A DNA stretch of 64,000 nucleotides from Nocardioides palaemonis (GCF_018275325.1 NZ_JAGVQR010000004.1:62001-126000); one strand, 5' to 3'; counted from the first letter of the stretch, positions 10,825-20,543 are shown. A program made the numbers and translations. The notes: generated by a model not told the origin, from the sequence alone.

Positions 10825-12176
10825 ACGAGCTGCGCGAGCTGATGCGGGACGCGACCGAACGGCCGCCCCACGACCCCGGCGACCTGCGCGCCGTACTGAG
10901 CGCCGGCCGTCGCCGGGTGCGGGTGCGCCGTGCGGTCACCGTCGGCGGCACGGCGCTGGCCGCGGGCGCGATCGCGCTCGGCGCGAACGCGTGGCTGAAC
11001 CCCGCCCCCGCCGACCTGGCTGCCGCCGGCGTGCCGCGCCCCGACGCCCCGACCGTGCGCCTGGCCGGTGCACGGCCGGCCGTCGAGGACCAGGACTACC
11101 GCGACCTCGCGTCGTGGACCAACGAGGACCTCGAGTCCGACAACGGCGAGTACTTCGACGGCGTAACGGACGACGGCCTGGTGCTGTTCCGCGAGGGGCA
11201 GACGATGACACGCCCCGACGTGCGCTATGCCCTGATGGACCCGGCGACCGGCGAGAAGCAGTGGCTGCCAGCCTGGCCGGGCGGGGGCGAGCAGGCGTTC
11301 GCCGTGCAACTGTCGGAGGACGAGCTGGTCCTGGGGCGCTTCGAGCAGGTCGGGCAGCGTGGTCTCACGCGTCCGGTCGTCGACGTCTACGAGCGGGCGT
11401 CCGAGACCTGGCGGACCGTCTCGTGGCCCGCCCTGCCAGGTGACGAGAACCCCTCGTTCGCCACCGTCGGCCCCGACGGACGCGCCTACGTCGCGGTCGT
11501 CACGGACGCGGGCGACGTCCCGCCCGGCGGCTGGCCCGCCGGGCCGGACGGCGAGGCAGACGACGCCGACGCCCCGGGCGAGGTGCGGGCGCTGTGGTCG
11601 ATGTCGCTGACCGATCCCGACGACGTCCGGCTCGAACAGCGTGGCGTCGGCGACTTCGCCTTCGACGGCGACACCCTGGTGTGGACCGACTCCACCAACG
11701 GCGACGCGGGCAGGGTCCATGTCCGCGACCTCACCACCGGTGAGGAGACGTCGTTCGACCCGCAGGCGGGCGCGCGGTGCAACCTGCTCGGCTTCGACGT
11801 CGCCGGCGGCCGGATCGCGATGTCGCAGTACTGCGGGACCTACGCCGGCGGCGTGCGCGACGACCGCGTGCAGGTCGTCACCACCGGGGGTGAGCAGGTC
11901 GTCACGTTCCAGGAGAGCGGCGTGGAGTCCGGCGCCCTCGTGGGCGGCGGCGACTACCTCGCGCTGACGGGCTGGGACCGGGCGACCGGCGGCACCTACC
12001 TCTACGACTTCGGCTCGGCAGAGCTCGTGCGGCTCAGCGACGCGCCCTCGTCGTGGAGCGTGGCCCAAGGCCCGACCCCCGGCGACGAGCTGTTGTGGTC
12101 GGAGCCCGTGGGTCGCGCGGTCGAGGTGCTCGGCGCGACGGGCGCCACCGCCCACCTCAGCGAGGTGGTCCGCTAG
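10818..12176 (+). CDS. Membrane-anchored sensor/anti-sigma-like partner, copy 1
   Basis: 452 residues from the ATG inside the end of the sigma gene. Residues 1-38 are a basic cytoplasmic tail, residues 39-58 a single membrane segment (AVTVGGTALAAGAIALGANAW in part), and the remaining ~390 residues are outside. The outer part is rich in short beta-like units with Trp and Asp-Gly turns and may be propeller-like. No zinc-binding HxxxCxxC anti-sigma motif is visible. Topology and coupling fit a regulator that holds the sigma factor at the membrane; this role is inferred. Its TAG stop shares CTAG with the stop of the convergent ACT-GNAT gene. Confidence 0.65.
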   Translation: MVNELRELMRDATERPPHDPGDLRAVLSAGRRRVRVRRAVTVGGTALAAGAIALGANAWLNPAPADLAAAGVPRPDAPTVRLAGARPAVEDQDYRDLASWTNEDLESDNGEYFDGVTDDGLVLFREGQTMTRPDVRYALMDPATGEKQWLPAWPGGGEQAFAVQLSEDELVLGRFEQVGQRGLTRPVVDVYERASETWRTVSWPALPGDENPSFATVGPDGRAYVAVVTDAGDVPPGGWPAGPDGEADDADAPGEVRALWSMSLTDPDDVRLEQRGVGDFAFDGDTLVWTDSTNGDAGRVHVRDLTTGEETSFDPQAGARCNLLGFDVAGGRIAMSQYCGTYAGGVRDDRVQVVTTGGEQVVTFQESGVESGALVGGGDYLALTGWDRATGGTYLYDFGSAELVRLSDAPSSWSVAQGPTPGDELLWSEPVGRAVEVLGATGATAHLSEVVR

Positions 12177-13051
12177 ACCCGGTCGGGCGCGGGCTGGCGG
12201 AGCGGGATCCGCACCGTGAGGTCGTCGGTGCCCATCCGGATCCGGCCGCGCAGGCCGCTGCCGAGCACCAGCGGCAGCACCGCGGGGTTGTCGGCGGAGG
12301 TGCGGACGACCAGGTCGACCGCGCCGCCCGCCCGCGCCGCGCGCGAGGTCTCCAGCAGCAGGCGGGAGCCGAGCCCGCGACGTCGCCACGCCGGGTCGAC
12401 GACCAGGTCGAGGTGCCACGAGCCGTCGGGGTCGACCAGCCAGGTCGCCGATCCGACCGCCGAGGCGCCCACCATCGCGCGCACGCCGCCCACCGTCGCC
12501 TCGATCCTGGGCTCACCGGCGCTCGTCGTGCCCGGCACGGGTGCGCCGTCGTGGGCGGCCGCGGCGAGGACGTCGGTCACGAGCTCGGCGAGCGCCGTGC
12601 CGCGGGCGTGCTCCGCCGCGGTGAAGGGCGCGGTGCGGCGCAGCTGGACCTGGACGTCGCCGATCTCGAGGTCCATGCCGTCCATCAGCTCGTCGAGCTC
12701 GGCGGGGTCGGTCTCGGCGTCGAAGAGCCGGGCGACCACGTCGGGGAAGCCCGCCGGGTGGGCGAGGATGGCGCGGGCGGCGAGGACGTAGCGGGTCGGC
12801 TGGTCGCCCAGCGACGCCTCCGTGCAGGGCAGCACGCTGACCCGGCTGCCGCCGGCCGCCTCCACCAGCGCCGCGAGGTCGGCGAGCTCCCAGTCGTCCG
12901 GGGTGCGCAGCACCAGCTCGTCGGTGACCCGGTCCACGCCGGGGAACACCTGCAGGCCGAGGATGTTCACGCCGGCCTCGCCGCAGTGCGCGGCCAGGCC
13001 GGCCAGCGCACCGGGTCGGTCCTCCAGGGTCGTCCGCACTCTCCACAGCAT
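12173..13051 (-). CDS. ACT domain - GNAT acetyltransferase fusion
   Basis: 292 residues from the ATG codon at 13049-13051. Residues ~1-75 (RVRTTLEDRPGALAGLAAHC ... GVNILGLQVF) form an ACT-like amino-acid-sensing domain. Residues ~170-290 look like a GNAT domain, with acetyl-CoA-binding signature DPAWRRRGLGSRLLLE. The middle ~90 residues are not recognised. An ACT-GNAT order suggests an acetyltransferase controlled by an amino acid, by analogy with ACT-regulated enzymes; the substrate is unknown. The gene lies downstream of groEL beyond a strong terminator, so it probably has its own promoter. Confidence 0.8.
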   Translation of the reverse strand: MLWRVRTTLEDRPGALAGLAAHCGEAGVNILGLQVFPGVDRVTDELVLRTPDDWELADLAALVEAAGGSRVSVLPCTEASLGDQPTRYVLAARAILAHPAGFPDVVARLFDAETDPAELDELMDGMDLEIGDVQVQLRRTAPFTAAEHARGTALAELVTDVLAAAAHDGAPVPGTTSAGEPRIEATVGGVRAMVGASAVGSATWLVDPDGSWHLDLVVDPAWRRRGLGSRLLLETSRAARAGGAVDLVVRTSADNPAVLPLVLGSGLRGRIRMGTDDLTVRIPLRQPAPDRV

Positions 13052-13118
13052 GGGTCGAGGGTGCCCGACGGATGTTTCGAGAGGTGGTGCGCGGCGCTTC
13101 GCCCACGTCACGGACGCG

Positions 13119-13155
13119 CGACAGGCCCGCACCGGAGTCCGGTGCGGGCCTGTCG
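13119..13155 (-). terminator. Strong hairpin terminator downstream of groEL
   Basis: A perfect 17-bp GC-rich stem (13119-13135 with 13139-13155) with a 3-base loop AGT starts 16 bases after the groEL stop codon. No U tract follows, as is usual for actinobacterial I-shaped terminators. Confidence 0.85.
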
Positions 13156-13171
13156 GGTGGAGCTGGGTCGG

Positions 13172-14818
<1,647 letters not shown>

Positions 14819-14838
14819 TCAGGGCCTGACGTGCACCG

Positions 14839-14867
14839 GTCCCGGCCGGCACGGGGCCGGCCGGGAC
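14839..14867 (-). terminator. Hairpin between groES and groEL
   Basis: A perfect 12-bp stem GTCCCGGCCGGC/GCCGGCCGGGAC (14839-14850 with 14856-14867) with a 5-base loop, plus outer GCACC/GGTGC pairing, fills most of the gap between groES and groEL. It could be a partial terminator, an RNA-processing site or a stabiliser that sets different GroES and GroEL levels. Confidence 0.5.
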
Positions 14868-14878
14868 ACGAGGGTGCG

Positions 14879-15172
14879 TCAGGAGACGACGGCGAGGACG
14901 TCGCGGGCGGAGAGGATGAGGAACTCCTCGCCGGCGTACTTGACCTCGGTGCCGCCGTACTTGCTGTAGATGACCTTGTCACCCACCGCGACGTCGACCG
15001 GGACGCGGTTGCCCTTGTCGTCGACACGACCGGGGCCGATCGCGAGGACCTCGCCCTCCTGGGGCTTCTCCTTCGCGGTGTCCGGGATGACCAGGCCGGA
15101 GGCGGTGGTCTGCTCGGCGTCGAGCGGGCGGACGACGATGCGGTCCTCGAGGGGCTTGATGTTGACCGACAC
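14879..15172 (-). CDS. groES: 10-kDa co-chaperonin GroES
   Basis: 97 residues from a GTG start with GGAGGT nine bases upstream. The family opening [20 protein letters not shown], the mobile loop [17 protein letters not shown] and the closing [15 protein letters not shown] are all present. It caps the GroEL ring. The transcript leader is long (about 100 bases) and the upstream region holds two CIRCE operators, so heat-shock control by HrcA is expected. First gene of groES-groEL. Confidence 0.98.
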   Translation of the reverse strand: MSVNIKPLEDRIVVRPLDAEQTTASGLVIPDTAKEKPQEGEVLAIGPGRVDDKGNRVPVDVAVGDKVIYSKYGGTEVKYAGEEFLILSARDVLAVVS

Positions 15173-15273
15173 TTCGGATCAACCTCCACTTTCTCTGGCG
15201 CGTGTTTCTTCAGGACGTGGTCCCGTGGAGTGATCGGCACGCCGTCGCGGGGATCGAGCCGGAGCCACGGGTA

Positions 15274-15300
15274 TTGGCATTCTCGGGGTGAGAGTGCCAA
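15274..15300. promoter_or_regulatory. CIRCE operator 2 (HrcA site), degenerate
   Basis: TTGGCATTC-N9-GAGTGCCAA (15274-15282 and 15292-15300) has the CIRCE layout with one mismatched position. Read on the minus strand it overlaps a plausible promoter: TTGGCA as -35 and CAATAC as -10 with 17-18 base spacing. HrcA binding here would block groES transcription. Confidence 0.8.
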
Positions 15301-15307
15301 GGCTGAC

Positions 15308-15336
15308 GCTAGCACTCTCCCCAACCGAGTGCTAGC
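15308..15336. promoter_or_regulatory. CIRCE operator 1 (HrcA site), near-perfect
   Basis: GCTAGCACTC-N9-GAGTGCTAGC (15308-15317 and 15327-15336) closely matches the CIRCE consensus TTAGCACTC-N9-GAGTGCTAA. It is 7 bases from the second CIRCE and 52 bases upstream of the divergent methyltransferase start, so HrcA might affect both directions. Confidence 0.93.
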
Positions 15337-15388
15337 ACAGGCCGTTCCCGGCGGGACCGACGCCCGGGCGGCCTGACAGGATGCGGGC

Positions 15389-16579
15389 GTGGAGCTCGAG
15401 ACGCTGGCGTGGCTGCGGACCCCCGACGGCGCGCGGCTGATGGAGGTCGCGGCGCAGGCGTGGACCGAGCACGCGGGCGATCCCGTACGAGTCGCCGGAG
15501 CCGTCCGTCGCGTCGAGCCCGACCCCGAGCGGGCCGCGGCGGCGACCACGCAGGCCCAGCTCCGCGAGCGCGGCGTGGTCAAGCTCGGCGAGGCGGCGCG
15601 CCTGATGTTCTTCACGCCCGACGCGCTCGAGCAGTCGACCCGCGCCCGGGTCTCGGCGCACCGCGCTGCGCGCCTGGCCGCGGCGATCCCGGGCGGCAGC
15701 GTGATCGACCTCGGGTGCGGCGTCGGAGGCGACCTGGTCGCCTTCGCGAGGGCCGGGCTGATCGCCGCGGGCGTCGAGCTCGACCCGGTCCGTGCCGCGA
15801 TGGCGCAGGCCAACCTGGACGCCCTCGGCCTGCCCGGAGCGGTCCAGACCGGCGACGCGACCGCGCTCGACCCGCGCGGGTTCGACGCGGCCTTCGCCGA
15901 CCCGGCCCGCCGCACCGGCCGCGGTCGGGTGTTCGACGTCGACGGCTGGACCCCGCCGTGGCCGTGGGTCCTCGACCTGCTCGACCGCCGCTCCCTCGTC
16001 AAGGTCGCCCCCGGCATCGGCCACGACCTGGTGCCGCCCGGGGTGGAGGCCGAGTGGGTCAGTGACGGCGGCGAGGTCAAGGAGGCCGTCCTCTGGTCCC
16101 CCGACCTGTCCACCACCGACCGGCGGGCCACCGTCATCGCCACCGCCGGGCTGGCGACGCTGACCGACGAGGACGCCCCCGCTCCCGGCGAGGACGGCAC
16201 CCACGTCCGCGCCGTCGGCGCGTTCCTCTACGAGCCCGACGGCGCCGTGATCCGAGCGGGTCTGGTCACCGCCGTGGCCGCGGGCGTCGGCGGCGGGCTG
16301 GTGGACGAGCACATCGCCTACGTCACCTCCGACGACTCGTTCCGCACCCCGTTCGCCCGCGGCTACCGCGTCCTCGAGGAGCTCCCCTACCGCGAGAAGC
16401 AGCTGCGCGCGGCGCTGCACGAGCGCGGCGTCGGCCGCCTCACGATCAAGAAGCGCGGCGTGCAGGTCGTGCCCGAGGAGCTGCGCCGGCGGCTGGCGCT
16501 GTCGGGCGACCAGGAGGCGACGATCGTCCTGACGCGCGTCGCCGGCCAGGGCACCGCGCTGCTCGTCGAGCCGTTCTGA
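15389..16579 (+). CDS. Class I SAM-dependent methyltransferase with C-terminal THUMP-like domain
   Basis: 396 residues from a GTG start. The SAM-binding motif I is VIDLGCGVGGDL at ~105-116, followed by a GVELDPVRAAMA motif II. An FADPARR motif (NPPY-like position) comes next. The last ~80 residues (EKQLRAALHERGVGRLTIKKRGV) resemble the THUMP-like domain found with such methyltransferases in actinobacteria. An RNA substrate is plausible but not shown. It is divergent from groES across the CIRCE region, and its stop is followed at once by a hairpin. Confidence 0.85.
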   Translation: MELETLAWLRTPDGARLMEVAAQAWTEHAGDPVRVAGAVRRVEPDPERAAAATTQAQLRERGVVKLGEAARLMFFTPDALEQSTRARVSAHRAARLAAAIPGGSVIDLGCGVGGDLVAFARAGLIAAGVELDPVRAAMAQANLDALGLPGAVQTGDATALDPRGFDAAFADPARRTGRGRVFDVDGWTPPWPWVLDLLDRRSLVKVAPGIGHDLVPPGVEAEWVSDGGEVKEAVLWSPDLSTTDRRATVIATAGLATLTDEDAPAPGEDGTHVRAVGAFLYEPDGAVIRAGLVTAVAAGVGGGLVDEHIAYVTSDDSFRTPFARGYRVLEELPYREKQLRAALHERGVGRLTIKKRGVQVVPEELRRRLALSGDQEATIVLTRVAGQGTALLVEPF

Positions 16580-16580
16580 C

Positions 16581-16600
16581 GCGCCGGACACCTCCGGCGC
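16581..16600. terminator. Bidirectional hairpin terminator
   Basis: GCGCCGGA-CACC-TCCGGCGC is a perfect 8-bp stem with a tetraloop, enlarged by outer CTGAC/GTCAG pairing. It sits between the convergent methyltransferase (stop 16579) and GH3 gene (stop 16607). Confidence 0.7.
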
Positions 16601-16606
16601 GGACCG

Positions 16607-18460
16607 TCAGCAGCCCCGCCTGCTGATCCCCGCCACCGTCACGGGCAGCCGCCCGGGCGCCACGGCCTGGCCGCGCAGCACCTCGACCAGGACGTCCATG
16701 GCCGCGGGGGTGTCCCCGTAGGTGGCGATCCGGGTCGGGGCGCTCACCCGTCCCAGCGCCCACGGGCTGTCGGTGGCCACCGCCACCTCGCCGTCGACGG
16801 GCGCGTCGTGGAAGCCGGTGAAGCCGACCGACGTCCCCGTCGCGAGCCGCGCGTCCTCCCGCGCGGTCCAGCGCGCGAGGCGCCGCTCGCGCCGCGCCTC
16901 GGCGCGCTTCCACTCGCGACGACGCTCGCGGTAGTGCCGGCGTCCTTCGTGACGGCGTCGCTCCGGCCGGGGACGCGCACGGGTCAGACCGGCGGGCGGC
17001 GACCGGCGCAGCAGCACCTCCAGTCCCGCGCGTCCGGCTGCGGCCGCGAAGGCCGCGACCGCTCCCGGGTCGCCGTGGGCGTGGACGCTCGCCCCGACCA
17101 GCGGGCCCGAGCAGGCGCCGTCGGTCACCGTGATCGCCGCGGCGGACAGCGCCCGCGAGGCGCGCTGCGCCTCCCGGGTCACGGCGCCCGCGTTCCCGGC
17201 GCCTTCCGCCGTCGCGTCGCGCAGGTGGCTGAGCAGGGCGACCTGCCGGGCGGCCGCCTGCTCGAGGCGGCGGCGCGGCAGCGCACCGGTGCGGACCGCG
17301 CGCACGAGCGCGGTCCGGGCGAGCGCGGGCGACGGCGGCATCAGCAGCACGTCGACGCCGGCCCGGACCGCCTGCACCGCCACGCGGCCGCCGTCGCGCC
17401 CGCGGGTGACTCCTGCCATGTCGAGGGCGTCGGTCACCACGAGCCCACCGAAGCCGAGGTCGTCGCGGAGCAACCCGGTCACCACCGGGCGGGACAACGA
17501 CGACGGGACCCCGCGGTCGAGCACGCGCACGTCGAGGTGGCCCACCATCACGGCCGGGAGGCCGGCGCCGACCGCCTCGCGGAACGGCACCAGGTCCGTG
17601 CGCTCGAGCTGCTCGCGGGTCTTCGTCTGGACCGGGAGCGTGACGTGGCTGTCGGCGGGCACCGAGCCGTGCCCGGGGAAGTGCTTGACGACGGGCAGCA
17701 CCCCCGCCGCCGAGAAGCCGTCGGCGGCCGCGACGACCTGCTCGGCCGCGCGCGCCGGGTCCGACGACGCGGCGCGCGACCCGATGGTGGGGTCCCCCGG
17801 CCCGGAGGTCACGTCCGCGTCGGGCGCGAAGTCGACGGTGAACCCGAGCCCGCGCAGCTCCGCCCCGCTCGCGGCGTACGCGCGTCGCGTGAGGTCGGTG
17901 TCGCCGGCAGCCCCCGCACTCATGAAGGAGGGGAACCGGGTGGCCACGCCGCGGAGCCGCTCGACCACGCCGCCCTCCTGGTCGACCCCGAGGAACAGCG
18001 GCCATCCCCGCCTGCGCTCGGACCGCGTGAGCCTGCGGTTCACGGCCCTGACCTGGTCGGCCGAGGCGACGTTGGCGTCGAAGGCGATCACCCCGCCGAG
18101 GTGCAGGTCGTGGACCATCCGCACGGGCGCGCGGGTCCCCGACCACGAGGCGACGATCAGCTGGCCCGCGAGGTCGGGCAGCCTCAGCCGCGCGACCTGC
18201 TCGGCGGCGCGGTCGAGCTCGGCGCGGTCGGGACCCCAGCCCTCGTCGAGGCCCAGCTCCTCCGACGGGCTGGGCGGGACCTCGTCCGCGGCGTCCGCGG
18301 CGTCCGCCGCGGCTGCTCCGGCGGGGCGCCCCTCGCCGGTCGCGCCGTTGCCGGCGCCGTCACCGTCGCACCCGGCGAGGGACGCGGCGAGCGCCAGCAC
18401 GAGTGCTCCCGCGGTCCCTCGGACCCGCCAGGACGCTGCGCCACCAGTCCTCGACACCAC
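16607..18460 (-). CDS. GH3-family beta-N-acetylhexosaminidase-like lipoprotein
   Basis: 617 residues from a GTG start (a second GTG follows directly). Residues 1-31 form a lipoprotein signal with lipobox LAGC (Cys31). The GH3 barrel shows GVDQEGGVVERL (~158-169), KHFPGHG (259-265) with D270/H272, the NagZ-type catalytic dyad loop, and nucleophile Asp344 in VVTDALDM. NagZ-like enzymes release beta-N-acetylglucosamine, here from outside the membrane, so peptidoglycan turnover is likely. The C-terminal domain (~450-617) is degenerate and contains an extremely Arg-rich segment (~493-540), unusual for an exported protein. It follows a GNAT gene by 26 bases. Confidence 0.88.
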   Translation of the reverse strand: MVSRTGGAASWRVRGTAGALVLALAASLAGCDGDGAGNGATGEGRPAGAAAADAADAADEVPPSPSEELGLDEGWGPDRAELDRAAEQVARLRLPDLAGQLIVASWSGTRAPVRMVHDLHLGGVIAFDANVASADQVRAVNRRLTRSERRRGWPLFLGVDQEGGVVERLRGVATRFPSFMSAGAAGDTDLTRRAYAASGAELRGLGFTVDFAPDADVTSGPGDPTIGSRAASSDPARAAEQVVAAADGFSAAGVLPVVKHFPGHGSVPADSHVTLPVQTKTREQLERTDLVPFREAVGAGLPAVMVGHLDVRVLDRGVPSSLSRPVVTGLLRDDLGFGGLVVTDALDMAGVTRGRDGGRVAVQAVRAGVDVLLMPPSPALARTALVRAVRTGALPRRRLEQAAARQVALLSHLRDATAEGAGNAGAVTREAQRASRALSAAAITVTDGACSGPLVGASVHAHGDPGAVAAFAAAAGRAGLEVLLRRSPPAGLTRARPRPERRRHEGRRHYRERRREWKRAEARRERRLARWTAREDARLATGTSVGFTGFHDAPVDGEVAVATDSPWALGRVSAPTRIATYGDTPAAMDVLVEVLRGQAVAPGRLPVTVAGISRRGC

Positions 18461-18486
18461 CCACTCATCGTGACACGTGCCGGGCC

Positions 18487-18942
18487 TCAGCGACCGTGCC
18501 GGTCGGGGCGCCCCCACGGCCAGGCGTTCTCCAGCCAGTCCCGCACCGCGTCGGCCAGCACGTCGTCGAGGTGCGCGTGGTCGGCGCGCACCCACGACTG
18601 CACCTCGACATCGTGCTCCGGCGCGGATGACGGGTAGAGGTAGACGCACCCGATCACCTCGCCCGAGACGGTGGAGAGGACGGTGAAGGTGAAGCCACGC
18701 CGTGCCTCGAAGTCGGCCGCGTGCCGGGTGAGGTCGGCGAGGTTCTCCTCCGCGGTCATCCCCCCTGGCGGTGGCCACTGCCCGTCGGGATAGCCCGGCG
18801 TCGCCCGGACGTGCTCGATGCTGGAGGACCACGCCGCGAGGTCGGACTCGTTGTGCTGGGGCCCGAGCGGCTCGAGGCGGAACTCGTCGGCCACCAGGGA
18901 TCGCGGCGGATCGAAGCCGGATGGGACGAACGGCTCGCTCAT
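18487..18942 (-). CDS. GNAT-like N-acetyltransferase (short)
   Basis: 151 residues from an ATG. The pattern LEPLGPQHNESDLAAWSSSI, a central GEVIGCVYLYPS strand and ADHAHLDDVLADAVRDWL are GNAT-like, but the usual Q/RxxGxG/A acetyl-CoA loop is weak, so activity is uncertain. The protein may bind rather than acetylate. It lies 26 bases upstream of the GH3 lipoprotein on the same strand, a probable two-gene unit. The 289 bases between this start and the XRE gene (18943-19231) hold divergent promoters and the inverted repeat at 19024-19046, and no gene that I can support. Confidence 0.65.
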   Translation of the reverse strand: MSEPFVPSGFDPPRSLVADEFRLEPLGPQHNESDLAAWSSSIEHVRATPGYPDGQWPPPGGMTAEENLADLTRHAADFEARRGFTFTVLSTVSGEVIGCVYLYPSSAPEHDVEVQSWVRADHAHLDDVLADAVRDWLENAWPWGRPDRHGR

Positions 18943-19023
18943 CCCCCGACCGTAACGGCCGGGCGCCCGCCCGCGCGCGCCGTTTTCGCCGCCACTCCCC
19001 GGGGTGCCCGCTCGACCGTGGGA

Positions 19024-19046
19024 CCTGAGTCGGCCTGCGACTCAGG
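19024..19046. promoter_or_regulatory. Inverted repeat upstream of the XRE regulator
   Basis: CCTGAGTCG-GCCTG-CGACTCAGG is a perfect 9-bp inverted repeat, followed by a second pairing AGGCGCC (19044-19050) / GGCGCCT (19064-19070). It lies in the divergent region about 190 bases upstream of the XRE start. It may be an operator or an RNA hairpin. Confidence 0.4.
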
Positions 19047-19231
19047 CGCCAGCATCGGCGGAAGGCGCCTGTGTGGTCGTGGGATGCGGCCCGCGAGCCG
19101 CGGTGCCAGAGACCGTGGTGCCCCCTCGCCCCCGTGGGCTGGGGATGAGTCGGGCTTGTGGAGAGAGGGCCGTCCGGTGTCGGTGGCCCGGAGTGGGATC
19201 GACACGACGCACCCGACGGGGAGGGAACGAG

Positions 19232-19900
19232 ATGACCATCAGCGTGCAGCGGGTCGATCCGGAGGAGATGAGCGAGTGGACCGACGCCGAGGTCGACGTC
19301 TACCTGCTCGGGCCCTTCGACGGCGGGGTCCCGGGAGTCGTACGGCGCGTGCGGCGGGTCCTCGACGTGTCGCAGCGCGGGCTGGCGGCGATCCTCGGCA
19401 TCTCGCAGTCGCAGGTCGCGCGGTGGGAGACCGGCCGCACGAGCCCGCGGGCGGACACGGTCGTGGAGCTCCTGCGCCTCGCGCGGCTGCGGGTCACGCT
19501 GACCGACGCGGAGACCGGTGAGGAGGTGGAGCCGATGCGCGACGACGGCGGCCGCGACCGGGCCCGCCGCCGCTACCCCGCGCACGTCGACCTGGAGGTC
19601 ACCGGATGGTGGGCACCGCGCGACGCGATGTCCACGGGCCAGGGCGCGCGGTGGCGGGTCCGATCGCGGCGCCGGCAGGTGCCGCGGGTGCGCTACCACC
19701 TCACGCCGTGGCGCCGGGTGATGCGCTGGGTTCACGGGACTCCCGTCGACCACCCGGGGCTCCACCAGCTGGTCGCGGAGGCCTTCCACCTCGACGACGT
19801 GCGGGAGGAGCGCCACCGACGCGCGGTGGCGCTCCGTCCGGCACGTGCGACGCCGCCGCCGCCCGACCTCGGACCGGGCGGCGACTGGTCCGAGGACTGA
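19232..19900 (+). CDS. XRE-family helix-turn-helix protein with basic C-terminal region
   Basis: 222 residues. The ATG is preceded by GGGAGGGAAC. Residues ~33-90 form a Cro/C1-type HTH (VSQRGLAAILGISQSQVARWETGRTSPR). The remaining ~120 residues are rich in Arg and Trp (YHLTPWRRVMRWVHGTP) and are not recognised. It stands alone, convergent to the MBL hydrolase (22 bases apart). It could be a stand-alone regulator or an antitoxin-like protein without a visible toxin. Function unknown beyond DNA binding. Confidence 0.7.
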   Translation: MTISVQRVDPEEMSEWTDAEVDVYLLGPFDGGVPGVVRRVRRVLDVSQRGLAAILGISQSQVARWETGRTSPRADTVVELLRLARLRVTLTDAETGEEVEPMRDDGGRDRARRRYPAHVDLEVTGWWAPRDAMSTGQGARWRVRSRRRQVPRVRYHLTPWRRVMRWVHGTPVDHPGLHQLVAEAFHLDDVREERHRRAVALRPARATPPPPDLGPGGDWSED

Positions 19901-19922
19901 CCCCGGAGCCCTGGCACTCGCC

Positions 19923-20543
19923 TCAGACGTTGGCCTTCTCGGCAGCGATGGTGGTGTCGGGGCCGTGGCCGGTGTGCACGACCGTCTCGTCGGGCAGCTC
20001 GAAGAGGCGCTGGCGGATGGAGTCCTTGATCAGGTCGCCGTCGGAGAAGGAGCGCCCGGTGGCACCCGGGCCGCCCTCGAACAGGGTGTCGCCGGTGAAG
20101 ACGCACCCGAGGTCGTGGACGTAGAGGCACACGGCGCCGGGCGCGTGGCCGGGCGTGTGGATCACCGTGACCGCCGCGCCCCCGATCGTGAGGGTCATCC
20201 CGTCGGACAGGTCGACGTCCCAGAGCTCGGCACCCGGCTCGTCGCCGCCGTGGGTGAGCTCCCACAGCGGTCGGTCGTCGGGGTGGAGCAGGATCGGCGC
20301 ACCCGTGGCGACGCGCAGCGCCGGCGCCACGCCGACGTGGTCGTCGTGGGCGTGGGTGCACACGATCGCCTTCACCGACCGATCCCCCACGAGGCGCAGG
20401 ATGGCGTCGACGTCGTGGGGTGCGTCGATGACGAGGCACTGCTCGTCGTCGCCGATGACCCAGACGTTGTTGTCGACCTGGTGGGTCTCCCCATCGAGGG
20501 AGAAGGTCCCGGAGACGACCGCGTGGTCGACCCGCGCCGTCAT
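19923..20543 (-). CDS. Metallo-beta-lactamase-fold hydrolase, partner of mycothiol formaldehyde dehydrogenase
   Basis: 206 residues. The metal-binding motif THAHDDH (63-69) and later TPGHAPG and FTGDTLF segments mark a glyoxalase-II-like MBL hydrolase. Its ATG overlaps the TGA of the upstream dehydrogenase by one base, so they are coupled. In mycobacteria an MBL protein follows the mscR gene in the same way, and an S-formylmycothiol hydrolase role has been proposed. I infer it hydrolyses S-formylmycothiol to formate and mycothiol. Confidence 0.85.
   Translation of the reverse strand: MTARVDHAVVSGTFSLDGETHQVDNNVWVIGDDEQCLVIDAPHDVDAILRLVGDRSVKAIVCTHAHDDHVGVAPALRVATGAPILLHPDDRPLWELTHGGDEPGAELWDVDLSDGMTLTIGGAAVTVIHTPGHAPGAVCLYVHDLGCVFTGDTLFEGGPGATGRSFSDGDLIKDSIRQRLFELPDETVVHTGHGPDTTIAAEKANV

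Noticed and set aside
18461..19816. Long N-terminal extension of the GH3 frame to 19816
   Set aside because: The extension crosses the GNAT and XRE genes, while a lipoprotein signal starts at the GTG near 18460.
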